The translations under genes were made by a program, and so were the position numbers. 64,000 bases of DNA. Source: Moringa oleifera (taxonomy: Eukaryota > Streptophyta > Magnoliopsida > Brassicales > Moringaceae). Shown piece after piece: positions 12,895-27,097 of this stretch. Numbering within the stretch: the stretch's first letter is position 1; every line of letters starts with the position of its first letter. The stretch is taken from the NCBI GenBank assembly GCA_021397835.1, contig JAJFZO010000094.1, positions 8,594,001 through 8,658,000 of the forward strand, given 5' to 3'. The notes below the pieces were generated by a model that was not told the origin of the DNA, searched no databases, and saw only the letters and a program-made list of their open reading frames with translations.

Positions 12895-14794
12895 AGCGGT
12901 TTTGGCCATTTTCCTTCTTTTTTTTTTTTTTTTTTAATGTTGTTGTTTTAATCCCTTGGATTTGTGACCCATTTGGGTCTGGTATGGGTTGTTCTGAGAC
13001 TTTTGAAGTGAGCTTGAAAGTGAAAATGGAAGTCTCATCTTCTTCAGAGAAAGGAATGTGATAGATCGTATTTGACATGATGAAGGTTGTAGGGTAAAAG
13101 AGGTTTACATATATAATCCATCTCCGTGTTGAGTTTAAAGTGTTCAGATTTAACATTCTCATGCTTTTCTTTTTGTAAATAAATATGTGTGTGTTTGTAT
13201 ATACATCTGTCATCCGTTTTTGAGTCCTTTATGTTGCTTTTTGATTCTCTTTTTAATGGCGTCTGTGACATTGATAGAAATACTAGATGCCTAGCTTTAG
13301 ATGATGTTGATGTGCTTAGTTCATAGTTCAACTTATATGTTGTTTATACACGTTAATCACCTAATCTCTCATTCTTTTCATGATTCCGAAAATGGCCTTG
13401 CCTGACTGGCCTAAGCTTTGTAGCTCTATGGCTCTCCTCTTAGCTGAGTTTGAAGATCATAAGATCATAGGTTGGTCATGGGTGGAAGCTTTAACCCCTC
13501 TTTTTCTGCTTCCCCAAAACAAAGAGGTAATTTGACTTTATCTTATTTTTCTTTATCTGTGTGTCTTCAGGTTTAGGGTAGGTGATATCAACCTTTTACT
13601 TGGAATTTTGCATGCCTGCTGGAACACAGGTTTGCCTTCTGTTTAGAATGGTGTTGGTGTGCTAGTTAGCAGATTGCAAATGCTGCCGTATGCATGTAGG
13701 CTCTAGAGAGAGTTTTTCAAGGTGATGCCTGGCTGATTGCATTCTGTAAATATCAGTTGTTTCTGATTGAGTATTCTTTTGTGTTAGTACATGTTGGGGT
13801 TGCATGAAAGTGTTTGATGGTATGGCAATGGTGGAGATAGCTGATGCTGATCTGAGTCGTACACTAAAAGCTTTAACAGTTGAGTGAAGTTGGCATGCCT
13901 CACAGAACTAATTGATGAAGAATCAAAGTTCCGATGAATCAATTCCAAAAGCAAATGCATTTTAACCTAATTTAATTTTCATCAATGAAATTATTTCTCT
14001 TGATTAAATAGATAAATCCCGAGTGAACGTTATTATTCATCTCCATTAATTTCCATTATTTAAGGACTTAAAAGAAAAAGAATCAGTGGGACAGAACAAT
14101 GGAAGCAATATCCAAAATGAAAAAGAAAATAAAGAGACTTTTGAGGGAGAATAGCATGGATCACACCTGGCCCACAAAGAAGGACACAACCTTGCTGTGG
14201 AGGGTTGTTCAATGGGCTAACGAGCATTACTGTTAAAGACCAACAAGGAAATATGGCAGTTAAGAAGCTTTTAAGCAATGAAGTTGGGTCAATCTATTCA
14301 TAATCCCACAGTGAATTTATGCCTGCATCACCAAGAATCCTTCTCTTGGTGTCGCTGACAAATAAAATGTGAAATAGTTAATCGAACTAATAATATAATT
14401 TGGTGATGATGGACGGTGTATCGCCATTTATTCCACCCACATAATAGATCATTCTGCATAAATAAAGTGTTTATTGAAATAATGACTTGATTAATTTGCA
14501 TTCAAATGATTGCAACATCCCCTATGGTTGCCACCTGCTAGACAAGCCAGTGCACTGATTGGCATTAAATCATCATCCACAGTCAGATAGCACCTGAGAT
14601 GATCTTACCTTTCCCACCTCTTTCATTTGGTGCTACTGAGAAGGTGAGTTGTGCATGAAAGCATGAATTAGGAATTCCAGACTCTTTCCATGATTCTTCC
14701 AAGTAAAACATAGCCAAAACCATTGCCATGGCTTTACCAAGGAAAAATCAGGAGGAGGCCTCTGATTGAGATTCACCATCAACGTCCAGAAACA
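12895..14794. other. Convergent intergenic region between the KNU-like and PES-like copy A genes
   Basis: It holds the 3' ends of two convergent genes. A poly(T) tract at about 12917-12935 follows the KNU-like stop. I see no other gene, repeat family or RNA here. Confidence 0.5.
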
Positions 14795-17700
14795 TCAAAG
14801 CTTGAATGTTGGAATTTCAGATGTAAAGCCATGGTTGGCCTGGTACAGTAACCGAGTCACTGAACTCCTATATGGATCACTTTCTCTTTTCTCCTTCAAA
14901 AAAGCAATGCAACTTTCGACCTCAGACTTGACTTGTAAATACAATTCATGCGCTTTCTCCCTGTCCCTCAGTTCCTGCTTCCTCCCTTCATATGATAATT
15001 CAAGATAGTCATTCCATTTTATACAGTAAAACTTATAGACTATGATTATTGTGTCCTAACACAGGGAAGAAAGTAGATAGGCAAGGAACAATAATAGGCA
15101 AATCAACAAACAAATTAAATGAGAATCAAAAGGAAGATAACATGGATCAAATAATTATATTTATATGATTTCTTATGGCCTAGTCCAAATTTATAGTTCC
15201 TACCACCAAACAGGTCAAGCCTGCAAATTAAATTTGACCTTTGAAAATTAGAGAATATTGATGATGAATGCAGCATGTGATTGGTCAACATCCAAAACAA
15301 TGCATCAGATCATCAAAAGATTATTCCTCACTCGGTAACAGCATTAATACTGACATTTTATACATTTTCGGATAGTCAGGTAATTATCAGCCATCTCATA
15401 ACTTTGATATATACTCAAAAATATTGTCCATCCAATAACCATACCTGCAGTTTCAATTGGTTTCCCAAAATAATAATAAAACCGGCCTGGCAATTTTGGT
15501 AGAATTCCTGGAAGGTGTATGTCTTGGTTTCCCACCTCACTCATTTCAGCAGCCCTATCATAACCATGCCAATTTTAAGAATCATGCTGGGAGAAGGCAT
15601 AAAATATCAAATATAAAGGCAGGGAAAGGAAAAAAAAAACCTTCCCTAGAATACCTCAACTTAGTTGCCTCATTTGTTAATTCTTCTATAAAAGCTTTCA
15701 AATAGGGGATCTTCACTTGGTCGTTGTAATCAAAAATTAACTGTAGAAGTTGAACAAGCAAACAATTATCAAAACTACCAAAGTGAAAGTGATTTCACTC
15801 AAAACTAGTGAAGTGAAAGTGACTTCAAGGTAATGTAATTTTTCAAGCTCATGATCACCAGAAGTTAAAATTGCCCCACTGTATCATGGACTACTGTGTA
15901 CATGTTTGCAAATGTTCATATGTATGTTTATGTATTTGAACCCTTACAAAGTGTCCCATATTAATAGCTTCAAAATAGAAAGTAGAGGCAGTTGAAATTA
16001 AAAGGTTCAGCAGGCTTACTTCACCAATGTCATCTTCTCCAACAACACCAAAAGGCACAATTTTAGCTCCAAATCTAGCTGCCATCCTGACAAACTCAGG
16101 GTGCTCTGGCCAGAATAATTTGTATTCTTCACCCTGGAAAGTTCCTCCAGTTGAATATTGCAAAACATTTTAATGTTGCAAATTTTTAGAAAGACTGAGG
16201 TTTTCCATGAAATACACACACACATACCAGAAAAGAAAAGGCTGGAATAGACAATAAAACAATTCTGCATATGCTCCTATGCGAATTTGACTCAAAAATC
16301 AAATTATGGCAGGGCAGAAGACATGGCCCACGTATATATACAAAATTAATTAGCATTACACTAATGGAATCAAAATTTTCCACAATGTCAAAGTTAGATG
16401 AGGATGAAAAGGGAAATGTTTCTCAATCATCATTAACTCCTTCAGCCATCATTCAGAGAATTTCAGTTTCATCAGGCAGCTTGAATTTGAAAGACAAAAT
16501 CTCATACTAGTTAAGACATGGAAGAACTAATTGATTACCAAAATGGCCAAGCATTCGTATATATGAAAATTTTCAGTATCTAACTCTTCCAGATGTACCT
16601 TTCTGTGTAGAGCTTCCCGTACACCTCCCGGATACAGAAGAACATGAGACTTTGAAGACAGTAATCGGTACAAATTGGTTGCTGAGACGGGAACTGCTCC
16701 CATTAATCTGTATGTGTCATATGACTGTAACTCCGGTAACCTTCCTTCTCTCGATTTTATAAACATCAATGGATGTGCTATTCCTCGCACAAGAATGTTT
16801 CTCTCAGTCAAAATACGGAAAATCATGGGAGCCAGTTCCAGCCCCAGTAACATGTGATAGCCAACAAATAACACCGGTCCTTCTGAAGGAATTCCAGCAA
16901 GGCTCCTAACCACCTTACCATTCTCAAGAGTTGAGAGCATCACAGGGCTAGTAGCAGCAAGAAACACTCTATAGACACAACAAAGCAAGACAAGAATATC
17001 AAAATAATGTGATTTCACTTGTGGAATGGAACTAAAATTTTGTCCCAGGGGTTGGAGGCATAAAACAAATGCCCTGTAATATTCTTTTTCACGACTAGTT
17101 TACACTTCGTCCATGATATACATATGCAAAGAGACAATATGACAATTTTGTTATTGTGTTTTCAACACATCAAAAGATATCAAAGGAAAACTACTGCTCA
17201 ACAAAATAAATCCGTATCATCTTTTTGCTTCGTTGTTAGGACATAGCTATAATGTGTCGAGAACATATTGACAGTTTCAATGAAGTGACCGATTATTTTC
17301 AGGAAACTTTAAATCCTAGATTAATCAATCTTTTAAAAATGTAAATAGAAAGATGTACTCATTTGGCCTTTTACATTTTCATGCTTGTAAGCACATGATG
17401 GATCATATTGACAGTTTCAATGAAGGACTGATTATTTTCAGGAAACATTTTAAATCCTAGATTAGTCAATCTTTTAAAAGTGCAAATAGAAAGACGTACT
17501 CATTTTCGGTGTTTTACATTTTTAATTGCTAATAAGCACATAATGGATTGGTCAAATTTGTCCAAAGATGCCTAAAATTAGTTTGATGCTTTTGGAAAAC
17601 ATGGGAAAAGCATACAAGACATCTTGCCTTTTTTTAATGGTCATGTTAGAAGAAAACAAGTAGAAGCTAAATGATATTATGGAGGCCTGACAATAGTTTG

Positions 17701-20700
17701 ACTAGTGTAGTTATAACAGATGCGTATTCTAGCATGATAGTATTACCTGTATGAGTCATATATTTTTTTGAATTCCAACGGGGTTGGTGGCATATAATCT
17801 GAAGCGTAGTCACGGTATTTTCCACGGCGGTAAAAACTAGCACCCTTGATGACAGTTACCAAATTAACATCGTCTTCCTGCCACAGGTAGCCAGAACTAC
17901 GATTTATATTCAATTGTCACTTGCAAGATGACTATACAAATGAAATTTGAGCATTTAGGGCACAGAAAAAACATAATAATACATACAATGCAACTTGATG
18001 TTTACAGAGTTCATAGAGCAAATGATAGTAATTTGAAACTAGTGTTTTGAAAATGTTGCAGTTCTACAAGATGTTCAGAACACAATCTTTACAGGCAATG
18101 CTGTACAAGAAGAGACAAAGAGTACACAACAAAGTGCATAGATTAAAAACATAAACAAACAAATAAGGAACAAGCATATATTAATGTAAATAAAAGATTT
18201 CCAATTAAGAAAGAATTAGTAAAGTATCAATCAGATCATCTACGTTATGTAAAGGCATATCAGAGTTAGAAGAAATTTATGTAGCCATACCAAACAATTT
18301 AACATCTGTCGCACCCAGCTATCATATTTACTGATCACTTCATTTGCTATAATATATTGCAAGGCTGACGGGATGTGAAACTATACTCAAGCATTTGATG
18401 TTTTCTTCAGTTAATATCTTCGCTCACAGGTTCAATAAAAGGTGGAAACTTTGGGTTCAGAATCAATAAGCAAATTTGTGAATCATTCTTATAAAAGAAA
18501 AAGTAAATTTATGATATTTTCCCTGATATGTTTCACTTGTAATCTTCTGTGCAAAATGGGGCCTAATAGAAACAAATATGTAAAGAAAAAAAGAATTATC
18601 TTATAAAGTAATTTTATATTTAAAAATGTTAAGTTTGACAATAATATAGAAATTTTACAGTACTCAACGGAAGAAGTCATTTTGTTTTCCTTTGGTTATG
18701 TCAAATTCTTCCTGTCCACTTATTATATATATAGTTCACAAAGCATTATTAACCAACCTAATTTTATGGGCTCTCTCTTTTCTTTGAATCAAGTCATAAC
18801 AATAAATTTTAACAAGCCAAGAATTACAATTTTGTCATCCAATTTATTGCCAATTTTGTTTCTTTTCTATCTGCTTTTCTTTCTTGAAATTCTTTAGATG
18901 ATGCTGAATTATTTACTCTGGCAAGAGTAATTAAAAATAAGGAAATAATAGTTTTGCTTTCAAATTAAATCTGTTTTGAGTAGATACCAAAATTTGAAAA
19001 CGCATGCACATACATACACATAAATGCACTGACGCACACACATGCACACAAGAAAACACACATGAGGGATGAGAGAGAAAGAGAGATCATCCTACCAAGA
19101 AAAGAAAATGTCCATTCTCGTCAAACCTACGAATTTCACATTTCTGCAATGCATGATAGAGTCTTTCAGCTTCTCCGTGACTTGGCAGGAACTCATCCTT
19201 CCCACTGCAGAGACAGCAAAAAATAAACTCAAAATATTATTCACAAAAGAACAACAGAAATAAGTGGAGATGTGAGCAATATCACATGTCAATCTGGAAA
19301 GTGATAATAGATGCTTAAAAGAAACTTAACTGATAAACACTACTCCGAAATGAGAGCATCGAGTAGGCAAAAGAAAGGCATGACAGCCCAAAACTTGGAA
19401 GACACACTAAAAACTAAAAAGGTTTAATAAATTTATATTAATTTCCTTGATAACTTTATTGACATAGAACCACATAAGTAGGGAAGGTGAGGGCACCATT
19501 TGGTCCAATCATAAATACTCATTCTGGATGAGCAATCTGAGATAAATTGATGCAGACCACACACATTTGCCTCCTCTTACTTTACAGGTAAAACTCAGAC
19601 TACCCAAAAAGTCTATTACTTTTTTTTTTTTTGAACAGAAAAAAGAAAAACTCTATTACATAATATAATCTCAGGTTCTCCTTTTGTGCAACAGCAGAGC
19701 AATAACTTGTCATAAAGCAAACTACATTCAGCTGAATCCTAGTGAACTCAAGAGATTATCATAAATATAAAGCAGAGACTTAATATATGATATTTGCTTC
19801 AGCTGTAGTTAGACAATTAATTAAATTCATAAAAAACGCAACTATCATAAGTAAATATTTACATTTCCGAATAACACTAAAAGTTGAATGAACCTGGAAA
19901 GTATCAGTGTTTGAGCTTTTACAGCATGTAGGCGTGAACAGGCTGATGATGAAGCAAACTTCAGCATCCGCAACTTCCAGAGAAGTGTTTCTCTAGGTAA
20001 GAAACCAAAATGAACCTGTAACTTAGATCATCAGATATGTTCTCTTATTATGTTTTTTTTTTATTATTACTAGTATTAGTATTTTATTTGCATTAAGTGA
20101 TTGCATATAATGAGAAGAATGTGCTGTGGATGTCAACATTAAAGGGTAAACACTGAACATTGTGCTATGATCTGTGTATGAACTCCCTAACATATACAAC
20201 ACAGCGTCTCTCAATCTCTCTCACATGGTTATAAGTCAAAAAGATTGCAGACTAAACATGCAGAGGGAAAGAGTAATACAAAATGCTGATAAGTAAAATC
20301 TTATCCATAGATTAATTATAATTCTAACGTCAAATGTTACCAAGAGGTAAGATGCCATTGCAACAAGGTCCTTCGTCAGCTTCCCGATCATTTGTTGGAG
20401 GGGAAGTCTCTTCACCACATTATCCATTGCCATTCTCAGATGATCACCACCTAAAGGTAAGGAATGCAATTGTTGATATAAAGTGAGAAGAGTTTTACTT
20501 GGTTAATCAAGTTGCAACAAGCTCACATGTACTTTAGTCATTATTTTGACCATAATTAATAACAAACAAAAGAGAAGTATCTTTTAGAAAGATAGCTCTA
20601 TTTCAAACTGATTCTTTTCTATTGGTAATTGAAATGCTAAAATGAAAGAGTAATGACAGTGTAGTCTGCCACTGAGAAGGAAGTAGCCTGCATCAGTTGA

Positions 20701-23078
20701 ATCCTCTTTTTATTTTGATATTTCACATAATCAAGCACCTCAACGATCATTCAACTGTTTCAAGTCACCAAAAGAAACCAGAGATGACTTCTATGAGAAG
20801 AAAACCAGATGTTCAATTAATATCTGAAGAATCAATCAAGTGATGATTTAAATCCGCAACCAATTTTTGACCTGAATTTAGCAACTGTTTTCGATCTTCC
20901 TATGCTATACAGGTTTTAACTTGTCCCAAGCTGTCCAATATCCAACTCAGTTTTTCTTCTTCTTTTTTTTTTTTCAAATATCTTAAGGGATCTTAAAAGT
21001 ATCAACCCATCCCATATTTTAAAGAGGATGTCAATCATAATCCACTTCAATATAATGTGATATGTTCTTAGTTCTAAATGGAAAACAATTCAGATATCAA
21101 GTAATTAGCAATGCCAAGAGTAACAAAAGTTTGAAGAACAAGCAAGACCTGCCACTACACTCAGCATGTGTGGAAATCCAATCAGGAATTCATCTGGCAT
21201 GACTTCCAATAAAGGTACTAGATATTGCAACCTTGACTTGCTAAAAGATGTAGCTACAAAATAAAACAACTTGCATCAGCAAAAGCATTCATCATTTGTA
21301 CACCATCTCCAAAGAAGCTGGTTTACTTAGGTACAGTAGCAACTTAATGCATTTCTCTTCGTCTCATTGAGGTATCCGTTTTACAAACAGAATTTTAATT
21401 TATTAAATACAAATATTGGCTCATTAAGGCTTTATCATTATTAAAAAAAAAACTATACCACTTTGATAGATAAAGTTGGAGGCTCCCTACGACATCCAGA
21501 TATTGATGAAAATAACAAAATCAGCACAGAAGGGATCATTTCTTACCTGGGTTAGCCAAAATAAGTACAAGATCGATATCAGGGTTACGTGCTGCAACAT
21601 CTAGTGCAATGCATCCTCCAATAGATTCTCCAACAAGATATATGGGTCTGTTCGGAGAGCGATAATTCTCCGATCTAACTGTTCTTTCAACAAGCTTCAC
21701 CAGCTCTAAACCATAAAAATGAGAAAGAAATTCAATTTTACAATGCAAGTTACCTGAGTCTACCACATCAATTATATACATACATGTGTGTAATAATTGA
21801 GAAGTTGAGAAAGGACAAAGTACCTGTAAATGGTGTACGATCCGTAACTGGTAGATGCAAACACCACATATCAAAAATCCTTCAATGAAAATATTTTAAA
21901 AAAAGAATCAGAAATCAACTAGCATAACCCTTTGATACAAGATTTGATTATTTGAACAGTTAGTAATTCCTTTAAAGCCAAGTTCCTGAGAAGTATCACA
22001 AAAGGCAGTTATGATGAATGGTTTACACAGTTTATGACTGCATTATTGAGTGGCAATGGCATAAGGTTTAGTTAAGTGTTCTTGAGGACACATACTTTCC
22101 TAATGTTTGATGATGCATGGTAAGTCCAAGTCCAGTGCCGTCAATCCCTGCAAAATTCAGTGGTTCATAATCCCCATAGAGGGAAGTTCATCGGTTTTAG
22201 ATAAGAGAGAAAAAAAAAAAAACAGAAATCAAATGCAGTGAGGCAGTAACTCAAGTTTTCCTTTGAGAAAAGGAAAGAAAAATTTAAAAAAAAAATAAAA
22301 GAAAAGAGTACAGATTGTTGTACAGGCTACAATAAAGAAGAGCAACAAGGCACATAGGATCCATCGCTCCATTTATTTTGAAAAAAAAAAAGGGCATTAT
22401 CAAAGGATGGGAACAAAATGATGAAGCTTTTTAGCAGTATCTAAGCGATGATATGCTTTTCTACTCAATCTTGTTAATCAAAAATACTATTATTTCACGC
22501 CTTATCTCCGAGAAAGTCTCCTAGCTATTCTTTGAAGAATAACATTTAATCGAAAAGTTCTTAAAAGAAAAAGCCTTTATCCATTAAATTCATTTTCAGG
22601 AAAGAAAAAAGTTTAAAAAGTAATATTTGAACAAAAAACAAATCATCAACCAACCCGGCAAAAAAAGGAGGAGAGGAGAATCTGGAGCCGGTGCCCCACA
22701 CTCCAAGGGAGAGAACCAACGAGGCGGACCACCACCGACCGTTCTGATAAAACTCTTAGCCTCCCCAAAGTAATCGTTCAAACTCTTCCTACGTTCCTCC
22801 TCCACCTCCTCAAGATTCCCATACGGGTTCACCATTGTCTTCATGACTTCTTCTGTTTCCTTGTTCTTCTTCTGGAACCTTCCATTTTCATCAAAACTGA
22901 ACACCGTTTTACTCGTTGTCGACGCCATCGACGTCGACACCTGCTCGGCTGACGTCACAGCGGATCGCCGACTCGATCTTGAGAAAATCGAATTTTGTCT
23001 CGCTCCACCTGGATATGACGACAGACATCGCCGATACGTCGGCGAGACTCCGAGAAGGCTAGCTCCGGTGGCCGCCAT
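14795..23078 (-). CDS. PES1: Phytyl ester synthase-like acyltransferase, chloroplastic (copy A, 14 exons)
   Basis: Exons in transcript order: 22655-23078, 22096-22147, 21824-21879, 21547-21705, 21149-21253, 20341-20450, 19894-20015, 19096-19204, 17747-17877, 16599-16968, 16020-16133, 15655-15740, 15445-15554, 14795-14985. They sum to 2139 nt (712 aa). A Ser/Arg-rich transit-like N-terminus precedes an alpha/beta-hydrolase half with IDGTGLGL and the nucleophile elbow GESIGG (Ser205). An acyltransferase half follows, with GYHMLLGLE (His461, Glu467) and YPGGVREALHRK. Known: PES1/PES2 (At1g54570/At3g26840 type) make fatty acid phytyl esters and triacylglycerol in plastids during chlorophyll breakdown and stress. 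The symbol marks the family; PES1 and PES2 cannot be told apart here. A paralogue with the same exon plan lies 4 kb upstream on the same strand. Confidence 0.9.
17264..17546. repeat. Tandem duplication, period about 140 bp, inside intron 9 of PES copy A
   Basis: The stretch starting CATATTGACAGTTTCAATGA at 17264 recurs at 17404. The units run in register through CCTAGATTA and GTACTCATTT, with scattered substitutions and small indels. It lies wholly inside the intron between exons 9 and 10. Confidence 0.85.
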
Positions 23079-26000
23079 GGAATCAATCAGAGCTTCTCCT
23101 TTCTTCAATAAACAGAACGCTAGAGAGAACACACAAGTCTTCGTCCCGCGATTGTGTTCCTCTGGCGGTCTCGAGAGATTTTAAAAAGCGATCTTGTTTG
23201 GTCATGGATTCAACTTTTGAAGCAAAAATGACGTTTAATCAACATAATCGCTAAGACTATCACTAGGTTGATAACGAGAAATGGCAGTAAAGCAGTAGAA
23301 ATTTAGTGTGAGAAGAGCAAGAACTGACAACGGAGAGAGAAACATGAGAGTATACTTTGAGACGTGAAGGCGCATGTTTTTGCTAGTCAGACAATGGCGA
23401 GTATGCTGTGGTTGGCAGGTCGTCCGTTTTTCCTCATTTGGACCGGAGAAGTTTTGATTGCATGTTTCGCATTGCCCGTGTTCCCGCCCGCGAGCATGCT
23501 CCACACACTTGTCTTTTTCTACTCCTTTTCATTTTTCTAAAAGTGTCTTAACTTTTACTTTCTGTCCGTAAAGGAATCAGTAATTCGGCGAAAAAGGGAT
23601 CTATTTTCCAGCGTCTTTTGGCTTTTGGTTTTTATCATGGTAAATTTTATTTAAAATATCAAAAAAATATTTTTAATTTTTATTTAAATTTTCAAAATTT
23701 TAAAAATAAATAATAAAATTAAAATTTAATTTAAATTATTATAATAAATTAAAAATATTTTTTTATTCAAAAGTTTAAAAATAATCCGAATAAATTTTAT
23801 ATCTCATTTCAAATTAATTTGTTAATTTTGAATATTTTTAATAAATTATTTATTGTAAAAAATTTTATAAATATTTTTAATATTAGAAGAATTAATTTTT
23901 TACGATAATAATTTAAATAATTTTTTATATTTATAAAAAATTTCAAATTAAAATTTATAATACAATATCATCAATTTGAATAGTCTTTAATTTTAGGTTT
24001 TTGATATTTTTTATATTTAAAAAAGATTTTAATTTAAAATTTATCATTTTAATTTTTTAACCAAACATTCAAAATTTAAATTAATTTAAATTAAATTTTA
24101 TTAAAAATTAAAAATAAATATACTCAAATTATAAATTTTATATAATAAATTTTAACATGAGTGTTTACATAAATATAAAAACATATTCAAATTAACAGTA
24201 TGAAAAATATTTTTTTAATTTTACATTGTAAAAAAATTAAATTTTTTTAAAAAATTAGGTCTTGAAATAAATTTAAACTTTATGTGTGTAACTAAAAAAT
24301 ATTTGAACTAAAATCTAAGAACATACTTTTTTTTATTTACCTAAAAACATAATCAATTGAATTACACTGGTCAGAAAAATGATTTAAAGAGAGAAATCGA
24401 TCTTCTTACCAGTTCCCTTAATGGATATGAGATGACTGCACTTTATTGGGTTGGTCTTTTATAGAAAGAATTAACAGAGAGAAGAAAGGTAGAATTTATT
24501 ACTTTTTTGTATTTTTAATTGAAATAGTAATAAGACAATGGTAGAAATAAATCTGACTTGAATTTTAATGGAAATGGCATATGACAAAAGGATAGCATTA
24601 ATCTGACTTGAGGATGACAACATTTCCTCAACGCACCGTTTTGCATGATAGATTTAAGGCAAATAGATAGAAGGCAGGTTAGGTTTCCTTTTTGTTTGTT
24701 TTCTCGATTACCTTGCGAAGAATGTGGATTAAAAATTATCCGACTTGTACAGATTTTATATAAAATAGCAGGAATGACAGTAAACTGTTGTGCAAGACAA
24801 AAAGAAGGTGACGCTGTCATGGCTATCTCAATTTGCATTTGGAAAGACACATCCAAGGAAGAAAGACAGTATAATTGTTTGAGGATAAAAGCAGAAAAGC
24901 TTTAGATGAATTATTATAAATTAATCAGATTGCCTTCCATGAGCTAATCTGTCCAACTAATTATTTTTTTATATTATGTTTATCAATTAAGATTGTCAAA
25001 TCAAAATGAAGGATAAAAAATAAATTATTTTTTTTATTATGAGATTGTATGAATTATACGTTAACTTAAAATTAAGAAATAAAAGTAACAAATTCAAACC
25101 TTCCCCGTGTTGACATTTTTTATTTTATTATTTAAAATATATAAATTTATTTAAATAATATATATATAAATTTATAACAATTTATTTTCATTTTAAAAAT
25201 TAAATAAACATTTTTTTTCTGAACTTCATTTCACTATAATAACTGATGCTATTTTTTGAGTGAAAAAATAAATCAACTTGTTTACCACAATTATTTTCAT
25301 GTTATAATTGACTTATAATTAGAGTGTGAACAAAAATGATGACATTTCTCCAGAAGTATCCTTATGGTCCTGTGTTTTTAAGCCAAATTCATTAACCAAC
25401 CAAGAATAGAACCTGGAAGAAGCAAGGAGAATGACAAGCACTGACGCTTCCATAAAAGACAAAGACCAAGGAAAGTGTTGCCACTTACTCCTGAACAGGC
25501 AGGTCCCTGTAGTACCTAATCACCGCAGCAGGAAAGCCTAATTCGTTAAACAAGGGTGGCATCACCATCCAAGTGTCCGCTCAGATCATTTTGTTGGTCT
25601 TATTTTGATGGGCTCAGAGATGATGACAAACCTCAGCTCTCTAAAATTAAACTTTACCGCGCTTAGAGAAGTTCTGAGTGTTTTACAAGTGAGACTTCCT
25701 TCTTGTTTATAGTAAAAAAAAAGCATATCAAAGCATGATCTAATCTAATGACCTGAGATAGGGGTTGCCGAGTCGATTAATGCATGATGCTATCCACTGT
25801 AATTCGCTTTTGTCAATCCTGGAAGCTGGTCTTAGATAAGGTCTTTTCTCTAGAATTGCTACTTGTACATTTAGAGTGTTGACCATCCTGCAGCCTGCTT
25901 CCCATACATGGCCCTTTTCCATGTTATGGTTTTAACTTTGTTCCTCCAGTGCCAGATTGCGACTATTGTTGGCTACTGGCCAATGCACTGCAGACCTGGT

Positions 26001-27097
26001 TGCATCTTTGCCTATCCAGACTGCCCATCTCCGTTTTAACCACAGCACCCTCCCAAGTAGTAGTCACGAAGATTTGACCTATTGATTCCTTTCCACACTC
26101 TATATCACCACTAGGTCCCAAATAGTGAGCTTTCAGTGTATTTTATGCCTGTGTTCTGTCTTCATAGTCCACAGCATATCCCACTCTTAGTGTAACATAT
26201 AGAGGAAGTAATGACAGTTCGAAGAGGCTGGAAATCAGGTAGGCTGATGTGATAGCAAATTGTCTGTTGTGGACCCAAACCCATTTCCTATTCCCCATAG
26301 TCTTTCGCTTGAAGGCTTTCCACTCCTAATTGCCCAACAAACATAGACAGGTATTTCCCTAAGCTCCTTAATCTCTTGACACCTATGACTTTGGTATCCC
26401 AAAGAAATGAACGCTAATTGATCTTAATCACATGCTGCATAAAGACAACTTGTGGCATGCAGAGAGAGAAAATCTAACCCATTCTATTTTTTTTTATCAA
26501 TCTGTATCAAAGAGGTTTCGTTGACAAAAGGGTGGGCCTATGCAATTGCAAAATAAACTAGTTGGGTACTTTAATAATACTGACATTTGATGCTACGAAA
26601 ATTTAAGTAATTTTGACTTGGCAAAACATGAAAAACAGCATTCATCACCTGCATGGTTATACAATATCAGACTAGCTGGCAAAGGTTGGTCCTTTTCAGT
26701 TTTTAGTGATCCTGATATGTTCTTACACTCTAAAGTAACCACTTGCACATTCAACAAACAACTTCAAATTACGTGTTTGATAATCTCCACAATCAACTAT
26801 AAAAATTCTGCAACTTGCTATTTCACAATCTCAAATATTGATGTAATAACAATAACAAGTTAAAATATCTGATGTAACAGGACAGTTCATTGTATTGCTA
26901 CTGTTAAAATCATGGTTTGACAAACCTGGATGTTTTCCAATGTGAAAAGTGAGAAGTAGGTTCACTATTTTGCTTGATCATAACCCCTTAAATTGCCATT
27001 GATGGGTCATCTACCACTTTCTGAGAATTAGCAGTGAGGCAACACTGTGCCTATAGTATCATCATGTGAGGAAAGTTGTAGTAAATATGCAGAGCAC
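23079..27097. other. Spacer between the two PES-like copies, with very AT-rich block
   Basis: About 4 kb without a gene I can support. 23640-24360 is almost pure A+T. 25450-26450 is less AT-rich and has short degraded ORF-like stretches on the minus strand (for example 25740-25922) that may be transposon relics; I could not assign them. 23079-23500 holds the probable promoter and leader of copy A. Confidence 0.5.
23640..24360. other. Extremely AT-rich block
   Basis: About 700 bases of A/T with few G or C, made of interleaved AAATTT and TTAATT words without a fixed period. It may be a matrix-attachment-like region or decayed mobile DNA. Neither can be shown from sequence alone. Confidence 0.7.

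Noticed and set aside
25450..26450. Possible LINE or other transposon relic between the PES copies
   Set aside because: Only isolated protein-like scraps on the minus strand; no terminal repeats, target-site duplication or domain motif that I can defend.
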